64,000 bases of DNA from 20CM-2-65-7 sp963830455. GTDB lineage: Bacteria; Gemmatimonadota; Gemmatimonadetes; Gemmatimonadales; GWC2-71-9. Made by a program: the position numbers and the translations under genes. Positions 49,409-58,838 of this stretch are shown here, in pieces. Each line of letters opens with the position of its first letter. Within the stretch, counting starts at the first letter, position 1. The DNA is taken from contig CAWHMT010000001.1 of NCBI GenBank assembly GCA_963830455.1, positions 186,001-250,000 on the forward strand. The letters are read 5' to 3'. The notes under the pieces were generated by a model, which was not told the DNA's origin, ran no database searches, and saw nothing but the letters and a program-made list of their open reading frames with translations.

Positions 49409-50233
49409 GCCCAAACCCCGATAACTCCGTGTGCCCTGATCATTCGCACCGACGATGTGGGCATGAGCCACAGCGTGAATCTCGGCATGCAGCGGCTCGT
49501 GTCGACCGGCATTCCCGTGTCGGTCTCTGTGATGTTCGCGTGCCCGTGGTATCAGGAAGCGGTCGAGATTCTCAAGCAGCATCCCAATGCGTCGGTGGGC
49601 ATTCACCTGGTCCTCAATTCGGAATGGAAGAACTATCGATGGGGACCGGTGGCCGGGGCCACGGCCGTTCCGTCGCTCGTCGATGAGAACGGCTTTTTCT
49701 TTCCCTCCTCCGAAGCGTTGCACCAGCACAATCCCAACATCGCCGAAATCGAAACAGAGCTGCGCGCGCAGATCGACCGCGCGCTGCGCTCCGGCGTGAA
49801 GATCGACTACGTGGACTACCACATGGGCACGGCCGTGCGCTATCCCGAGTTCCAGGCCGTGACGGAGCGGCTGGCGCAGGAGTACGGTCTCGGCATGTCG
49901 CACTACTTCGGCGAGACGGAAGACTCCCCGCAGTATTCCGCGCCCCCGGCCCGCAAGATGGACAGCCTGCTGGTGCTGATCAACCGGATGAAGCCGGGGC
50001 TCAACATGGTGATCACGCACGTCGGGATCGATGATGCCGAGCTGGGCGCGCTGCTCGACATGAACACCGACCAGCCGCTGCCCGACATGAGCAAGAATCG
50101 TCAAGGCGAGTTGACCGCGCTGACGTCGACGCGCTTCAGCGCGGCTCTCAAGGCGCGCAACGTCGTGTTGTTGACATACCGTGATGTGATCGCGAAGGAA
50201 GGCTTGAAGTCGATGCGCCGACCCGTAGGATGA
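49382..50233 (+). CDS. ChbG/YdjC-like carbohydrate deacetylase
   Basis: The conserved domain reads CALIIRTDDVGMSHSVNLGM (metal-binding DD), ASVGIHLVLNSEWKNYRWG (His), IDYVDYHMG (His) and GLNMVITHVGIDDAEL. YdjC/ChbG enzymes remove acetyl groups from chito-oligosaccharides or similar sugars. The intact frame can start at the ATG 49382 but then lacks a signal sequence; the likely true start with signal peptide is at 49341, in another frame. A deacetylase before SusC and SusD suits uptake and breakdown of an N-acetylated glycan. The 3' end abuts the SusC gene. Confidence 0.85.
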   Translation: MRQPGSCVSAQTPITPCALIIRTDDVGMSHSVNLGMQRLVSTGIPVSVSVMFACPWYQEAVEILKQHPNASVGIHLVLNSEWKNYRWGPVAGATAVPSLVDENGFFFPSSEALHQHNPNIAEIETELRAQIDRALRSGVKIDYVDYHMGTAVRYPEFQAVTERLAQEYGLGMSHYFGETEDSPQYSAPPARKMDSLLVLINRMKPGLNMVITHVGIDDAELGALLDMNTDQPLPDMSKNRQGELTALTSTRFSAALKARNVVLLTYRDVIAKEGLKSMRRPVG

Positions 50234-50247
50234 GGAGGCAGGTTTCC

Positions 50248-53200
50248 ATGGGAACGAAACTCATTCGTGGATTCGCCGCAGTGGGCTTGGGCGTGCTGCT
50301 CTCGCTGTCGGCGTACGGCACCGCGCTCGCCCAGGCGCAAGAAACGCAGGTTTCCGGCACGGTGACCGGGGCCGCTGGTGAGAAGCTCGCCGGCGTGACC
50401 GTCCAGGTGCGCGGCACCGAGGTGCGCACCACGACGGACGCCAACGGGCGCTACTCGCTGTCGGCGCCGGGCGACGGGGTGCTTTTGTTCAACCTCATCG
50501 GCTACAAGGGTGCCGCGCGCACGATCGCCGGACGCGAGACGATCGACGTGGCGCTCGATGCCGCCGTCGCCGTGCTCGACCCCGTGATCGTGACCGGCTA
50601 CACCACCCAGAAGCGTGCGGACATCACCGGCGCGGTCGCCAGCGTCCCCATGGAAGGCGTCGCCCAGCAGACCTCGACCAGCGTGCTGCAGCGGCTCGAC
50701 GGCCGCGTGCCCGGCGTGCAGGTCGAGAACAGCGGCTCGCCCGGCTCCCGCACCACGATCCGCATTCGCGGCGTCAGCTCGTTCCAGAACAATGACCCGC
50801 TCTACATCGTGGACGGCACGCCCGTGCAGGACACGTACCTGAACTGGATGAACCCGGACGAAGTCGGGTCCATCCAGATCCTGAAGGACGCGTCGGCCGC
50901 GTCGATCTACGGCGCGCGCGCGAACAACGGCGTCGTGATCATCGAGACGAAGAAAGGCCGTTCCGGCCAGCGCCAGGTGACGCTCGACCTTCGGACCGGC
51001 GTCGCGACGCCCACCAAGGGCTACGACGACATTCTGGTTCAGAATTCGCTCGATTACTGGGCGGTCATGAGCACGGCGATGACGAATGGCGGCTTCGCCA
51101 TTCCGACGAACATCTACGGAAACCCGAACAACCCCACCGTGCCCGCCTACATCTGGCCGAACAACGGCACGGCACCGACCTGCCCGGCGCCGGGCGGACC
51201 GGGGTGCGGCACCGTCGTCGATCCGTCCACGTACTCCTATCCCGACAATCTGATCATGCCGGGCAGCGCCGGCACGAACTGGTGGGATGCCGTGTTCGGC
51301 GCGGGGCAGTATCGCGACGCGAACCTCGCGCTGTCGGGCGGCTCCGATGACAACGCGTACCACGTGTCGTTCAACTATCTCGATCAGGAAGGCACGGCCG
51401 CGTTCAACCGGCTGCGCCGCGGCGGCGCGCGCGTCAACACCACGTTCAACCTGGGCAAGGTGCGCGTCGGCGAGAACATCGCGATTTCGCGCGAGCAGCA
51501 CTACGGCGGTCTCGATGACGACGCGCTGGGCGAGAACAACATCGTCGGCAAGAACATCTTCCAGCAGCCGGTCGTGCCGATCTACGACATCGCCGGCAAC
51601 TTCGCCTCCGGCAAGGCCGTGGGCTTGAGCAACCTCACCAACCCGCTCAAGATCGCCGAAACCGGCCAGCACAACCTCAGCACCAACGACCGGATCTTCG
51701 GCAACGTGTTCGGGGGGTTCGACGCCAGCCGCTCGCTGTCGCTCAACACCCGCTTCGGGTTCAACCTGGGCCAGGGGTCGTTCAAGGGGTTCAACCCCAT
51801 CACGCCCGAGAACTCGGAAGTCAACTCGATCGACGGGATCAACGAGAATTACAACCTGTTCACCGAGTGGACCTGGAGCAACACGCTCAACTACTCGCGC
51901 ATCTCCGACCAGCACAACCTCACCGTGCTGGTCGGCCAGGAAGCGAACTACTCACAGAACCGGTTTGAGGCGGGCAGCTGCGCCAATCTCCTCAACAACG
52001 GCGTGGATTCCCGCTACATCCAGGATGCGCTGTGCGATCCGACCACCAAGAACGTGACCAGCACCGGGTTCAAGGCCTCGCTGCTGTCGTTCTTCGGCAA
52101 GGCGGACTACATCTTTAACGACCGCTACTACGCGAGCCTCACGCTGCGGCGGGACGGCTCGTCGCGCCTCGGGCCCGAGCACCGCTGGGCGACGTTCCCG
52201 GCGGTCGGGTTGGGCTGGCGGCTGTCGCGCGAGGGGTTCCTCTCGAACAGCTCGCTGTTCTCGAACGTGATGCTGCGGTTCGGCTGGGGCGTCACGGGAA
52301 ACCAGAACATTCCGGCGGGACGCATCGTGAGCCAGTTCGGCGGCGATCGCGGTGACACGTTCTACGACATCGGTGGCGGGGGCTCGACGCTCGTGCCCGG
52401 ATTCAAGACCACCGCAATCGGGAACACCGACCTGAAGTGGGAGGAGCAGCACTCGATCAACGTCGGCCTGGACCTCGAGTTCTTTTCGGGCCGCGGCACA
52501 TTCACCGCCGACGTGTACAACCGCAAGACCGACAACCTGCTGTTCGACCCGCGCCAGCCGGCCACCGCCGGATCGGCGTCGCCGCCGATCGTCAACATCG
52601 GGAAGATGCAGAACAACGGCATCGACCTCTCGCTCGGCTATCGCTGGCAGATGGGGAGCGGGCTGTGGAGCGTGACGTTCAACGGCAGCCACTACAAGAA
52701 CGAGATCATCCAGATCGACGGCGTGAGTCAATCGTTCCAGGGACCGCTCTCGATCCGCGAGCAGAACCCCGTGATCAACAAGCTCGGGGAGCCGATCGGG
52801 TCGTTCTACGGTCTCGTCGCCGACGGCTATTACCTCGACTCGGCCGATGCCGCGCCGTACTTCTCCAGCGGCGCGCGCCCGGGCCGCATCAAGTTCAAGG
52901 ATCTCAACAACGACGGCCTGATCACCGCCGCCGACCGCGACATCATCGGCAGCCCGCACCCCGACTTCACGGGCGGCCTGGACCTGGCGGTGCGGTACGG
53001 GCAGTGGGATATCAGCGCCACGGTGTTCGGGACGTTCGGTAACGACATCTTCAATTCACAGATGTACTGGTACGTGTTCCGGTACTTCGATACGAACGTA
53101 CGCAGCGACCTGCTCGACAACGCGGTCGTGCTGGACGCCCAGAACCAGGTGACGAACCCGGGCGCCAAGTACCCGCGCATCGACGGCAGCGACGTGTTCA

Positions 53201-53493
53201 GCCGGCAGTTCTCGAGCTACTGGGTCGAGGACGGCTCGTACGTGCGGTTGCGGAGCCTGCAGATCGGGTACAACCTGCCGCCGGCGCTGATCAAGTGGAT
53301 TCCGGCCGCGCGCGTGTATCTGCAGGGTGAAAACCTGTTCACGATCACCGGCTACTCGGGCCTCGATCCGTCGTTGCCCGCGGCGAGCGTGTTCGGCGCG
53401 GCTGGCGACATTCGCGACCAGTTCCGCGGCGTGGATCAGGGGACGTATCCGAGCAGCCGTACGATCACTGTCGGCATCACGACCACGTTCTAA
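50248..53493 (+). CDS. susC: SusC/RagA-type TonB-linked outer-membrane transporter
   Basis: The 1081-residue product (ATG 50248, AGGAGG ten bases upstream) has a signal peptide (LIRGFAAVGLGVLLSLSAYGTALAQ), a carboxypeptidase-regulatory-like domain (QVSGTVTGAAGEKLAGVTVQVRGTEVRTTTDANGRYSL), the plug (QQTSTSVLQRLDGRVPGVQVENSGSPGS, RGVSSFQNNDPLYIVDGTPV, ILKDASAASIYGARANNGVVIIETKKG) and a long beta-barrel ending in TVGITTTF. It imports oligosaccharides or peptides with the SusD partner, powered by TonB. No anti-sigma/ECF pair is nearby. Confidence 0.96.
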   Translation: MGTKLIRGFAAVGLGVLLSLSAYGTALAQAQETQVSGTVTGAAGEKLAGVTVQVRGTEVRTTTDANGRYSLSAPGDGVLLFNLIGYKGAARTIAGRETIDVALDAAVAVLDPVIVTGYTTQKRADITGAVASVPMEGVAQQTSTSVLQRLDGRVPGVQVENSGSPGSRTTIRIRGVSSFQNNDPLYIVDGTPVQDTYLNWMNPDEVGSIQILKDASAASIYGARANNGVVIIETKKGRSGQRQVTLDLRTGVATPTKGYDDILVQNSLDYWAVMSTAMTNGGFAIPTNIYGNPNNPTVPAYIWPNNGTAPTCPAPGGPGCGTVVDPSTYSYPDNLIMPGSAGTNWWDAVFGAGQYRDANLALSGGSDDNAYHVSFNYLDQEGTAAFNRLRRGGARVNTTFNLGKVRVGENIAISREQHYGGLDDDALGENNIVGKNIFQQPVVPIYDIAGNFASGKAVGLSNLTNPLKIAETGQHNLSTNDRIFGNVFGGFDASRSLSLNTRFGFNLGQGSFKGFNPITPENSEVNSIDGINENYNLFTEWTWSNTLNYSRISDQHNLTVLVGQEANYSQNRFEAGSCANLLNNGVDSRYIQDALCDPTTKNVTSTGFKASLLSFFGKADYIFNDRYYASLTLRRDGSSRLGPEHRWATFPAVGLGWRLSREGFLSNSSLFSNVMLRFGWGVTGNQNIPAGRIVSQFGGDRGDTFYDIGGGGSTLVPGFKTTAIGNTDLKWEEQHSINVGLDLEFFSGRGTFTADVYNRKTDNLLFDPRQPATAGSASPPIVNIGKMQNNGIDLSLGYRWQMGSGLWSVTFNGSHYKNEIIQIDGVSQSFQGPLSIREQNPVINKLGEPIGSFYGLVADGYYLDSADAAPYFSSGARPGRIKFKDLNNDGLITAADRDIIGSPHPDFTGGLDLAVRYGQWDISATVFGTFGNDIFNSQMYWYVFRYFDTNVRSDLLDNAVVLDAQNQVTNPGAKYPRIDGSDVFSRQFSSYWVEDGSYVRLRSLQIGYNLPPALIKWIPAARVYLQGENLFTITGYSGLDPSLPAASVFGAAGDIRDQFRGVDQGTYPSSRTITVGITTTF

Positions 53494-53523
53494 GCTGTCG
53501 TCTTTCACGAGGGACGCGAGAGA

Positions 53524-55470
53524 ATGAAAACACTTCTAAGATCCAAACTGGTGATCGCGGCCGCGGTGGTGACGACGCTGGGAGCGATCACGTTTGCATG
53601 CAGCGACTTTCTTGAACAACCCGCCCAGGGGACGGTAGACGAGGCGACGCTGGCCACCAGGAACGGCGTCGAGGGTTCGCTCGTCGCCGCCTACCGCTCG
53701 CTCGATTGCAGCAGCAGCTCGGCGGGCTCGTGGGGCTGCGCCGCCAGCAACTGGGTGTGGGGCAGCGTGCCGAGTGGAGACGCCTACAAGGGCTCCAACC
53801 TCGGCGACCAGCAGCCGATCAATGACATCGAGACGTACCTGTGGAACGTCGGCGAAGCCGACGACTACATCAACCAGAAGTGGGCTCAGGTGTACGAGGG
53901 CGTGTCGCGCGCCAACGCGACGCTCCGCATTCTGGATAAGCTGGTCGTGGATAAGCCCGGCGAGCTATCCGCGCTTGATCAGGCTGGCATCCGGGGCGAG
54001 GCGATTTTCCTCCGGGCGCATTACCACTTCGAAGCCTACCGGATGTGGGGCAGCAATACCGAAGGCGGTACGGGTGGGATTCCCTACTACCGGCAGAACG
54101 ACATCGATTACCGCAAGACCAACATCGGCACCGACGCGATGGCGGAGATCCTCGTTGACCTGGATTCGGCCATCACGCTGTTAGATAGCGCGCTGGTCGC
54201 AACTCCGACCACCCCTCGCAACGGCGACAAGGGCCGCGCGACGGCGTGGACTGCGCGCGCTTACAAGGGCAAGGTGCTCGCGTATGGCGCCGCGGTCGTG
54301 CCGGCGCGGTGGACAGCCGTAAAGGCAGTCCTGGACTCGGTTGTAAACCTGGGTCCGTATGCCCTGGAGGCCACTTTCGACGAGGTCCACACCGGACGTC
54401 CCGCGTTCCGCAACGGCCCGGAGACGATCTTCGCCTTCCAGGCCTCGGCGCGCGATGGTGAGCCCAACGGCTGGAACTCGAACTGGGGCGAACGGCTCAA
54501 CTTCCCGCATTCGGGGAGCCACTTCGGCTGCTGCGGGTTCCATCAAGCGTCGTTCAACCTGGCGAACGTCTATCAGGTCGACGCGGCCGGCCTGCCGATC
54601 GCGATGACGAGCAACGCCTGGAACAGCCCGGCGCTGGACCCGACGCCTCCGAATTCCGACACGTTGTATTCGTGGCTGGGCTTGAACTTCCGCGGCGGTC
54701 TCATGCGCCCGGTCGATCCCCGGGTCGACTGGACCATGGGCCGCGACAGCGTGCCCTACAAGGACTGGGGGCTGCACTACCGCTCGTGGATTCGTGATGC
54801 AGGGTACAGCGGACCGTACAGCACCAAGAAGAACGTCCATGAATCGGAGGACGCCGCGACGGCCGAAAACAACACAGGATGGCAGACGACGCAGCAGAAC
54901 AACGTCAACGTGCACATCCTTCGGTATGCTGACGTGCTGTTGCTCCTGGCCGAGGCCGAGGTCGAAATCGGTTCTCTGGGCAGGGCCGCGGATCTCGTCA
55001 ACATGCTTCGTGCGCGGGCGGCAGCGGGCGCGCAGGGCTGCGGCACGACCTCCGCGGAGGTCGTGACGGCATGGCCGGCCTGCGGGACGAACGCCGCGAT
55101 TCAGCCGATGTCGATTCCGCTGGTTGCGGCGAGCGCGACGCTCGACACGCTCACCACGCCGTGGGCGACGTATCGGATCGGCCTGTATCCGGTGCCGTTC
55201 GCCAGCCAGGCGGTCGGGCGTCAGGCAGTACGCCTGGAGCGGCGGCTCGAGCTGGCGATGGAAGGGCAGCACTTCTTCGATCTGCGGCGGTGGGGCAGCG
55301 CCGACTCGGTGATCGCCAACTATATCGCGAGCGAAAAGATCCGGATTCCGTACCTCAATCTCGCCCAGACGTACGGGCCGCAGTACGCCCGGTATCCGAT
55401 TCCGACGGTGCAGATCGAGCTGAGCCGCGTCGGAACCGAAGACCGGCTGCAGCAGAATACGGGATGGTAA
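53524..55470 (+). CDS. susD: SusD/RagB-type outer-membrane substrate-binding lipoprotein
   Basis: The 648-residue product has a lipoprotein signal (LVIAAAVVTTLGAITFAC), FLEQPAQGTVDEATLATRNGVEGSLVAAYRSL, helical repeats (LDQAGIRGEAIFLRAHYHFEAYRMWG, GRATAWTARAYKGKVLAYG), and a C-terminal RLERRLELAMEGQHFFDLRRWG, the SusD hallmark. It is the lid of the SusC channel and sets cargo choice. Thirty bases separate it from susC, so one transcript is likely. The ligand cannot be read from the sequence. Confidence 0.95.
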   Translation: MKTLLRSKLVIAAAVVTTLGAITFACSDFLEQPAQGTVDEATLATRNGVEGSLVAAYRSLDCSSSSAGSWGCAASNWVWGSVPSGDAYKGSNLGDQQPINDIETYLWNVGEADDYINQKWAQVYEGVSRANATLRILDKLVVDKPGELSALDQAGIRGEAIFLRAHYHFEAYRMWGSNTEGGTGGIPYYRQNDIDYRKTNIGTDAMAEILVDLDSAITLLDSALVATPTTPRNGDKGRATAWTARAYKGKVLAYGAAVVPARWTAVKAVLDSVVNLGPYALEATFDEVHTGRPAFRNGPETIFAFQASARDGEPNGWNSNWGERLNFPHSGSHFGCCGFHQASFNLANVYQVDAAGLPIAMTSNAWNSPALDPTPPNSDTLYSWLGLNFRGGLMRPVDPRVDWTMGRDSVPYKDWGLHYRSWIRDAGYSGPYSTKKNVHESEDAATAENNTGWQTTQQNNVNVHILRYADVLLLLAEAEVEIGSLGRAADLVNMLRARAAAGAQGCGTTSAEVVTAWPACGTNAAIQPMSIPLVAASATLDTLTTPWATYRIGLYPVPFASQAVGRQAVRLERRLELAMEGQHFFDLRRWGSADSVIANYIASEKIRIPYLNLAQTYGPQYARYPIPTVQIELSRVGTEDRLQQNTGW

Positions 55471-55507
55471 GGCTCACCCCCTAACGGGGCGAAAGCTTTC
55501 GGATCGT

Positions 55508-55567
55508 AAACGCCTGCAGGGAGTCGCCGGTGTTGGCAACCAAGCACGGCGCTCCCTGCAGGCGTTT
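55508..55567. terminator. Perfect 16-base inverted repeat after susD, inside the CRTAC1 tail
   Basis: AAACGCCTGCAGGGAG (55508-55523) and CTCCCTGCAGGCGTTT (55552-55567) are exact reverse complements around a 28-base loop, ending in TTTT on the plus strand. It lies 38 bases after the susD stop, suitable for an intrinsic terminator of susCD, and simultaneously encodes part of the last residues (KTPAGS and DSLQAF) of the minus-strand CRTAC1 gene. Confidence 0.6.
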
Positions 55568-56970
55568 TCACGTGCGCGAGTCCCGCGACGCTCCCCGGCG
55601 CGAGAAAGCCGCTCTCGAACGGCGATACCGGTGTGAAATGGCCACGACCGTCCCCCCTGAGCCAGAGACCATTGCCCGCGTCAGCCGGTGGAATGTTGGC
55701 CTCCGTTTCGGTCAGGTTCCCCGCGACGAGCGCGTCGAGCTTGCCGTCACCATCCAGGTCGCGAACGACGATCCCACGGATCGGCGCGATCTGCGCGAGG
55801 CTGGGCAGCGGCATCCACGCAAACGTGCCGTCGCCGTTGTTCTGGAGATAGACGCTCGCGAACGTGTCGGTCTGCAAATGCAGCGCGCGCTTCAGCGCCG
55901 CCGTGCCGAAGAGCTGCTCGACTGTGGCTGCCGCAAATCCCGCGTACGTCGGGAACCGCAGCGCGGCGGAATAGATCGTCGGGCCGAGGCGCGCGCTGCC
56001 GAACACCGGGTACTCCTTGCCGCCGATCTCCTGCGTCAGCACGATCTCGCTGGTCTGCGTCTCGGCGAAATGGCCGGCATAGACGCCGAAGCGGCTTTCG
56101 GGCGATGTCTGGAACATGAAGTTGAGTCCCAGGTTGCCCGCGATCAGATCGGGGCGCCCGTCGCCGTTGAAGTCGCCCGCGGCCAGACTCCACCACCACC
56201 CGCGCGACGGCGGCAGGCCCACCGTTGTGGGTACGAGCCGCCGTCCATCGTTGTGATAGAACTCGATTCCCGTCCATTCGCCGGCCGTGACGAGATCGAG
56301 GCGTCCGTCGCCGTCGTAATCGGTCCACACCGCGGCGGTGACCATGCCGTGCGGCTGCGCCAGCTCTGGGGCGACCTCGGCGGTGACATCGGTGAACCGT
56401 CCGCCCTCATTGCGGAGCAGGTAGCTACGTGCCGGAGACGGGTAGCTCTCGCGGCGCGAGCCGGCCACCCACGAACAGATCAGGCCGCCCGTCGCCCGTG
56501 AAGTCACCGACCGCGACGCTCGACGTACAGCCGAGCATCGTGGGAAGCGCCTGCGTATCGCGCACGAACCGGCCGTTGCCCTTATTGAGGTAGAAGCGAT
56601 CCTGGAGGAAGCGCGACACCGGCGTGTGCTGGTACCCGCAGCTTGCGACGTACAGGTCGGGCAGGCTGTCACCGTTCGCGTCCACGAACGCCGCACCCCA
56701 GTCGTCGTAGACCCGGTCCGCGAGCCAGGGCTGGCCCTGTGAGGATTCGCTGAAGCGGCCGTCCTTGCCCTGGATAAACAGCTTGCCCGCCACGCCCCCG
56801 CCACCCCCGATGAAGACGTCGTCCAGACCGTCGCGGTTCACGTCGGCGACGGCCAGCGGCGGTCCCTGCTTGGAGACTTCGTAGGGCAGCAGGGGCTGGA
56901 CCTCGTAGTCGACGGAGGAGCGCGGGGGTTGGGCGTAGCGTAATGCGTGGAAAGGCTGGAAAAGACGCTC

Positions 56971-56997
56971 TCGGCTATCGGCTACCGGGTACCGGGT
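56971..56997. repeat. Heptamer repeat copy inside the CRTAC1 gene
   Basis: TCGGCTATCGGCTACCGGGT repeats the unit found between genes at 837-917 and 29890-29957. Here it is read in frame on the minus strand as RYPVADSRE, between the UnbV-like segment and the next propeller blades. The protein therefore seems to have absorbed repeat-derived codons in a linker. Confidence 0.55.
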
Positions 56998-58838
56998 GTT
57001 TGAACGCGCGGCATCGGTCACTCTTAGCGTGATCGCTTGATCGACCCCGACGTTCGTGAGCACCTGCGACCGGCCATCGGGCCAGATGACTTCGAGACTG
57101 TCGACACGCGTTGCACTTCCCAGGCCTACGTGCTCCCGATCGTCCATCGTGGACAGGTAGCCGCGATACGGCGAGTGATAGGAGTACTGCTTCTGTCCGC
57201 CCGCGGTCACGATCAGCGTCGCACCGATGCCACGGCGGTTGGGGGACTCCCCCGCGAGCTTGATCTGGAGATAGTGCGCGGAATCGACCTTCACACCTTG
57301 AAAAATCGACGCGGGAGCGTCCAGGTTGTTCACAACGAGGTCGAGCCGGCCGTCATTGTTCAGGTCGGCATATGCCGCCCCGTACGAGAATCCCGGCTGA
57401 TCCAGCCCCCACGCGCGCGTCCTGTCACTGAACTCGAGGCCGTCCTTTCCATTGTTGCGGAACAGGTATTTCGACACACGGTAGCCGCGCAGGCCCCGGA
57501 GCGCCTGCAACGCCATCTCGTGGTCGTTGGTGCGGCGCGCGCCGAGCGCCTCCGTCTGATAGTCGAGATCGTTGGGCGCTTTGGGATAGCCGTTGGTGAT
57601 GAACAGGTCCTTGAAGCCATCGTTGTCGACATCCGCGAGCAACGCGCTCCAGCTCCACTCGGTGGCGGCGACCCCCGCGTACCACGCGATGTCGCTGAAC
57701 ACCACGTCGCCGCTCGCATTTCTCCCGTTACTCAACTGCAGCGAGTTCGCGTCGTAATCGATGCGAAAGCCGCGGCGCCGCAGCTCCTCCATGCTGAAAT
57801 AGGTCTGATACCCGCTCATCCGCTTGCGCTGCTCGAGCGCGGCCGGCAGCATGTCGACCTGCGCGAGGTCGGGCCAGCCGTCGTTGTTGAAATCGGCGAT
57901 GTCCATGCCCATGCCGGCGAAACTGGCATGCTTGACCGACGCGCCGGCGCGATCGCTGAACGTGCCGTCGCCATTGTTGATGTAGAGGACGTCGTTCGGG
58001 GCGACGTCGTTCGAGACGTAGATGTCGGGCCGGCCGTCGCGATTCACGTCCGCGACCACCGCGCCCAGGCCATGGCCCACCTGGCGAAGAATCCCGGCCT
58101 CCCGGGACACGTCGGTGAACCGGTCGCCATCGTTGCGGTACAGCGTGTTGTAGCCTTCGGGGCTGTCGCTCGGCACGCCCATGGGATGCGCGTCCGCCAC
58201 GCCGCGCGAGAAGTCTTTGGGCGAATTGTTGACCAGGAACAGGTCGAGGTCCTTGTCGCCGTCGTAATCGAGAAAGGCCGCGGTGATGGCGTAGCCGGTG
58301 TCCGCCAGCCCATAGCGCGTGGCGGCCTCGGTGAACGTGCGATTGCCGTTGTTGAGAAACAGCAGGTTGGCCCGGTCTTGGCCGCGGGATGTCTTCAAAC
58401 CGGTGACGCAAACGTACAGGTCGAGAAAACCGTCGTCATTGACGTCCGCCATCGCCACGCCGCTCGCCCAGACCGACGTGCGTACGCCCGCGGATTCCGT
58501 GATGTCCTCGAACCGCATATCGCCCTTGTTGAGGTACAGGCGACTCGAGACCATGTTGCCCGTGAAGAACAGGTCGGGCAGTCCGTCGTTATCGATGTCC
58601 CCCACGGCCACGCCGCCGCCATTGTAGATGAACACCTCGGACTGCACGTTCACCGAATCGTCGGTTCTGATCGTGTTCGAAAAATCGATGCCGGTGCGAC
58701 CGGGGCCCAGCAGCTCGAAGAGCGGCTGTTCGCCCGTGCGCGTGCAACTGCCGCACAGCACGACGATGGACGCCAGGAAAATCCGCAGCATGGGCAGGGA
58801 AGCTAACGCACCCCATCCACCCCGGGTATCGTTACGCC

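Larger units (their letters stand above)
55481..58791 (-). pseudogene. Long CRTAC1-family (FG-GAP/UnbV-like) protein with two frameshifts
   Basis: Read from the start at 58791, the product has a lipoprotein-like signal (LRIFLASIVVLCGSC) and many calcium-type propeller motifs (DIDNDGLPDLFFTGN, DVNDDGFLDLYV, DYDGDKDLDLF, DVDNDGFKDLF). It includes an ASPIC/UnbV segment (GATLIVTAGGQKQYSYHSPYRGYLSTMDDREHVGLG, VIWPDGRSQVLTNV). Near 56445 one extra base shifts the frame; the text resumes as EYPSPARSYLLRNEGGRFTDVT. Near 55540 a second extra base shifts it again, and the correct tail is VANTGDSLQAFTIRKLSPR with a stop at 55481-55483. About 1100 residues when repaired. Convergent with susD. Confidence 0.85.

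Noticed and set aside
57037..58806. A 589-residue plus-strand open frame opposite the long CRTAC1 gene
   Set aside because: It consists of V/R/D-rich text mirroring the propeller repeats and has no start signal or motif of its own.
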